DNA of 6,028 nt from contig JAIRSV010000026.1 of NCBI GenBank assembly GCA_031255275.1, positions 1-6,028 of the forward strand, written 5' to 3'. Made by a program: the position numbers and the translations under genes. Under the pieces are notes generated by a model. It did not search any database and was not told the DNA's origin. It saw only the letters and a program-made list of their open reading frames with translations. The DNA is from Proteiniphilum sp. (GTDB lineage Bacteria; Bacteroidota; Bacteroidia; Bacteroidales; Dysgonomonadaceae). Positions 5,904 to 6,028 of this stretch are shown here, piece after piece (the stretch's first letter is position 1; each line of letters opens with the position of its first letter).

Positions 5904-5923
5904 AACCAGCTCGGGGAGCGCCC
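5904..5923 (+). repeat. Truncated hairpin element (copy B)
   Basis: AACCAGCTCGGGGAGCGCCC is identical to the first 20 bases of the conserved core (5760-5779), followed by TTTCTC as in copy A. The pairing arm is absent. Confidence 0.7.
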
Positions 5924-5969
5924 TTTCTCAATGGAAAATTGAAAGTTGAGAGTTGAAAATGTTTGTCAT

Positions 5970-6028
5970 GGAGATAACCAGCTCGGGGAGCGCCTGAGTG
6001 GCAAGGGGCGGGAGCACCCGCCCCGACG
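5970..6028 (+). repeat. Two-hairpin dispersed repeat element, right copy B (partial)
   Basis: This copy matches copy A at 57 of the 59 bases available. Hairpin 2 here is GCTCGGG (5981-5987) with CCTGAGT (5993-5999), containing two G-T pairs on the plus strand; hairpin 1 is unchanged. The window ends within the element. Confidence 0.75.

Larger units (their letters stand above)
5833..6028. repeat. Composite tandem repeat, copy B (cut by window end)
   Basis: This is the second copy of the unit at 5604-5832, with the same internal order. It has three rather than four 9-nt repeats, RTTGAnA x3 at 5938-5958, a truncated element at 5904-5923 and a full element from 5970. The sequence ends inside the full element, so the number of further copies is unknown. 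Confidence 0.78.

Noticed and set aside
5610..5942. Short open frames in both strands of the right repeat array
   Set aside because: They have low-complexity sequence arising from the 9-nt and 7-nt repeats, no start signals, and no domain I recognise.

Overview
The window looks like chromosomal DNA of a member of the Bacteroidota, most likely the order Bacteroidales. The reasons are a promoter upstream of the first gene that fits the Bacteroides-type -7 box (TAnnTTTG), start codons without a Shine-Dalgarno sequence, a patatin/outer-membrane-barrel fusion, and a B12-dependent ribonucleotide reductase, both familiar in that group. The genus cannot be fixed from the sequence alone.

Layout. Positions 1-145 hold a run of four GC-rich hairpins; the last two form a 63-bp element that recurs elsewhere in the window. 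Positions 146-284 are a G-poor intergenic stretch ending in a good promoter. Positions 285-2663 (+) encode a 792-residue exported protein made of a signal peptide, a patatin phospholipase domain, an acidic Glu/Thr linker, a POTRA-like domain and an outer-membrane beta-barrel. Positions 2664-2785 are a convergent intergenic gap with a strong intrinsic terminator for the minus strand. Positions 2786-5326 (-) encode a complete 846-residue adenosylcobalamin-dependent (class II) ribonucleotide reductase with a C-terminal cysteine-rich zinc-ribbon-like tail. Positions 5327-5603 are its AT-rich leader. Positions 5604-6028 are non-coding: two tandem copies of a roughly 217-229 bp composite repeat, the second cut off by the window edge.

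How the parts relate. The two genes are convergent and functionally unrelated (cell-envelope lipase; deoxyribonucleotide synthesis); nothing suggests an operon. What links the ends of the window is the repeat: the same 63-bp two-hairpin element sits upstream of both genes in inverted orientation (60 of 63 positions identical by eye), so that relative to each gene it has the same polarity, ending in a hairpin followed by a T-run. The right-hand repeat array is a mosaic of short tandem repeats with different periods (9, 7 and 16 nt) combined with full and truncated copies of the hairpin element. This dispersed repeat family is the least explained part of the window. The two genes themselves are recognisable family members.
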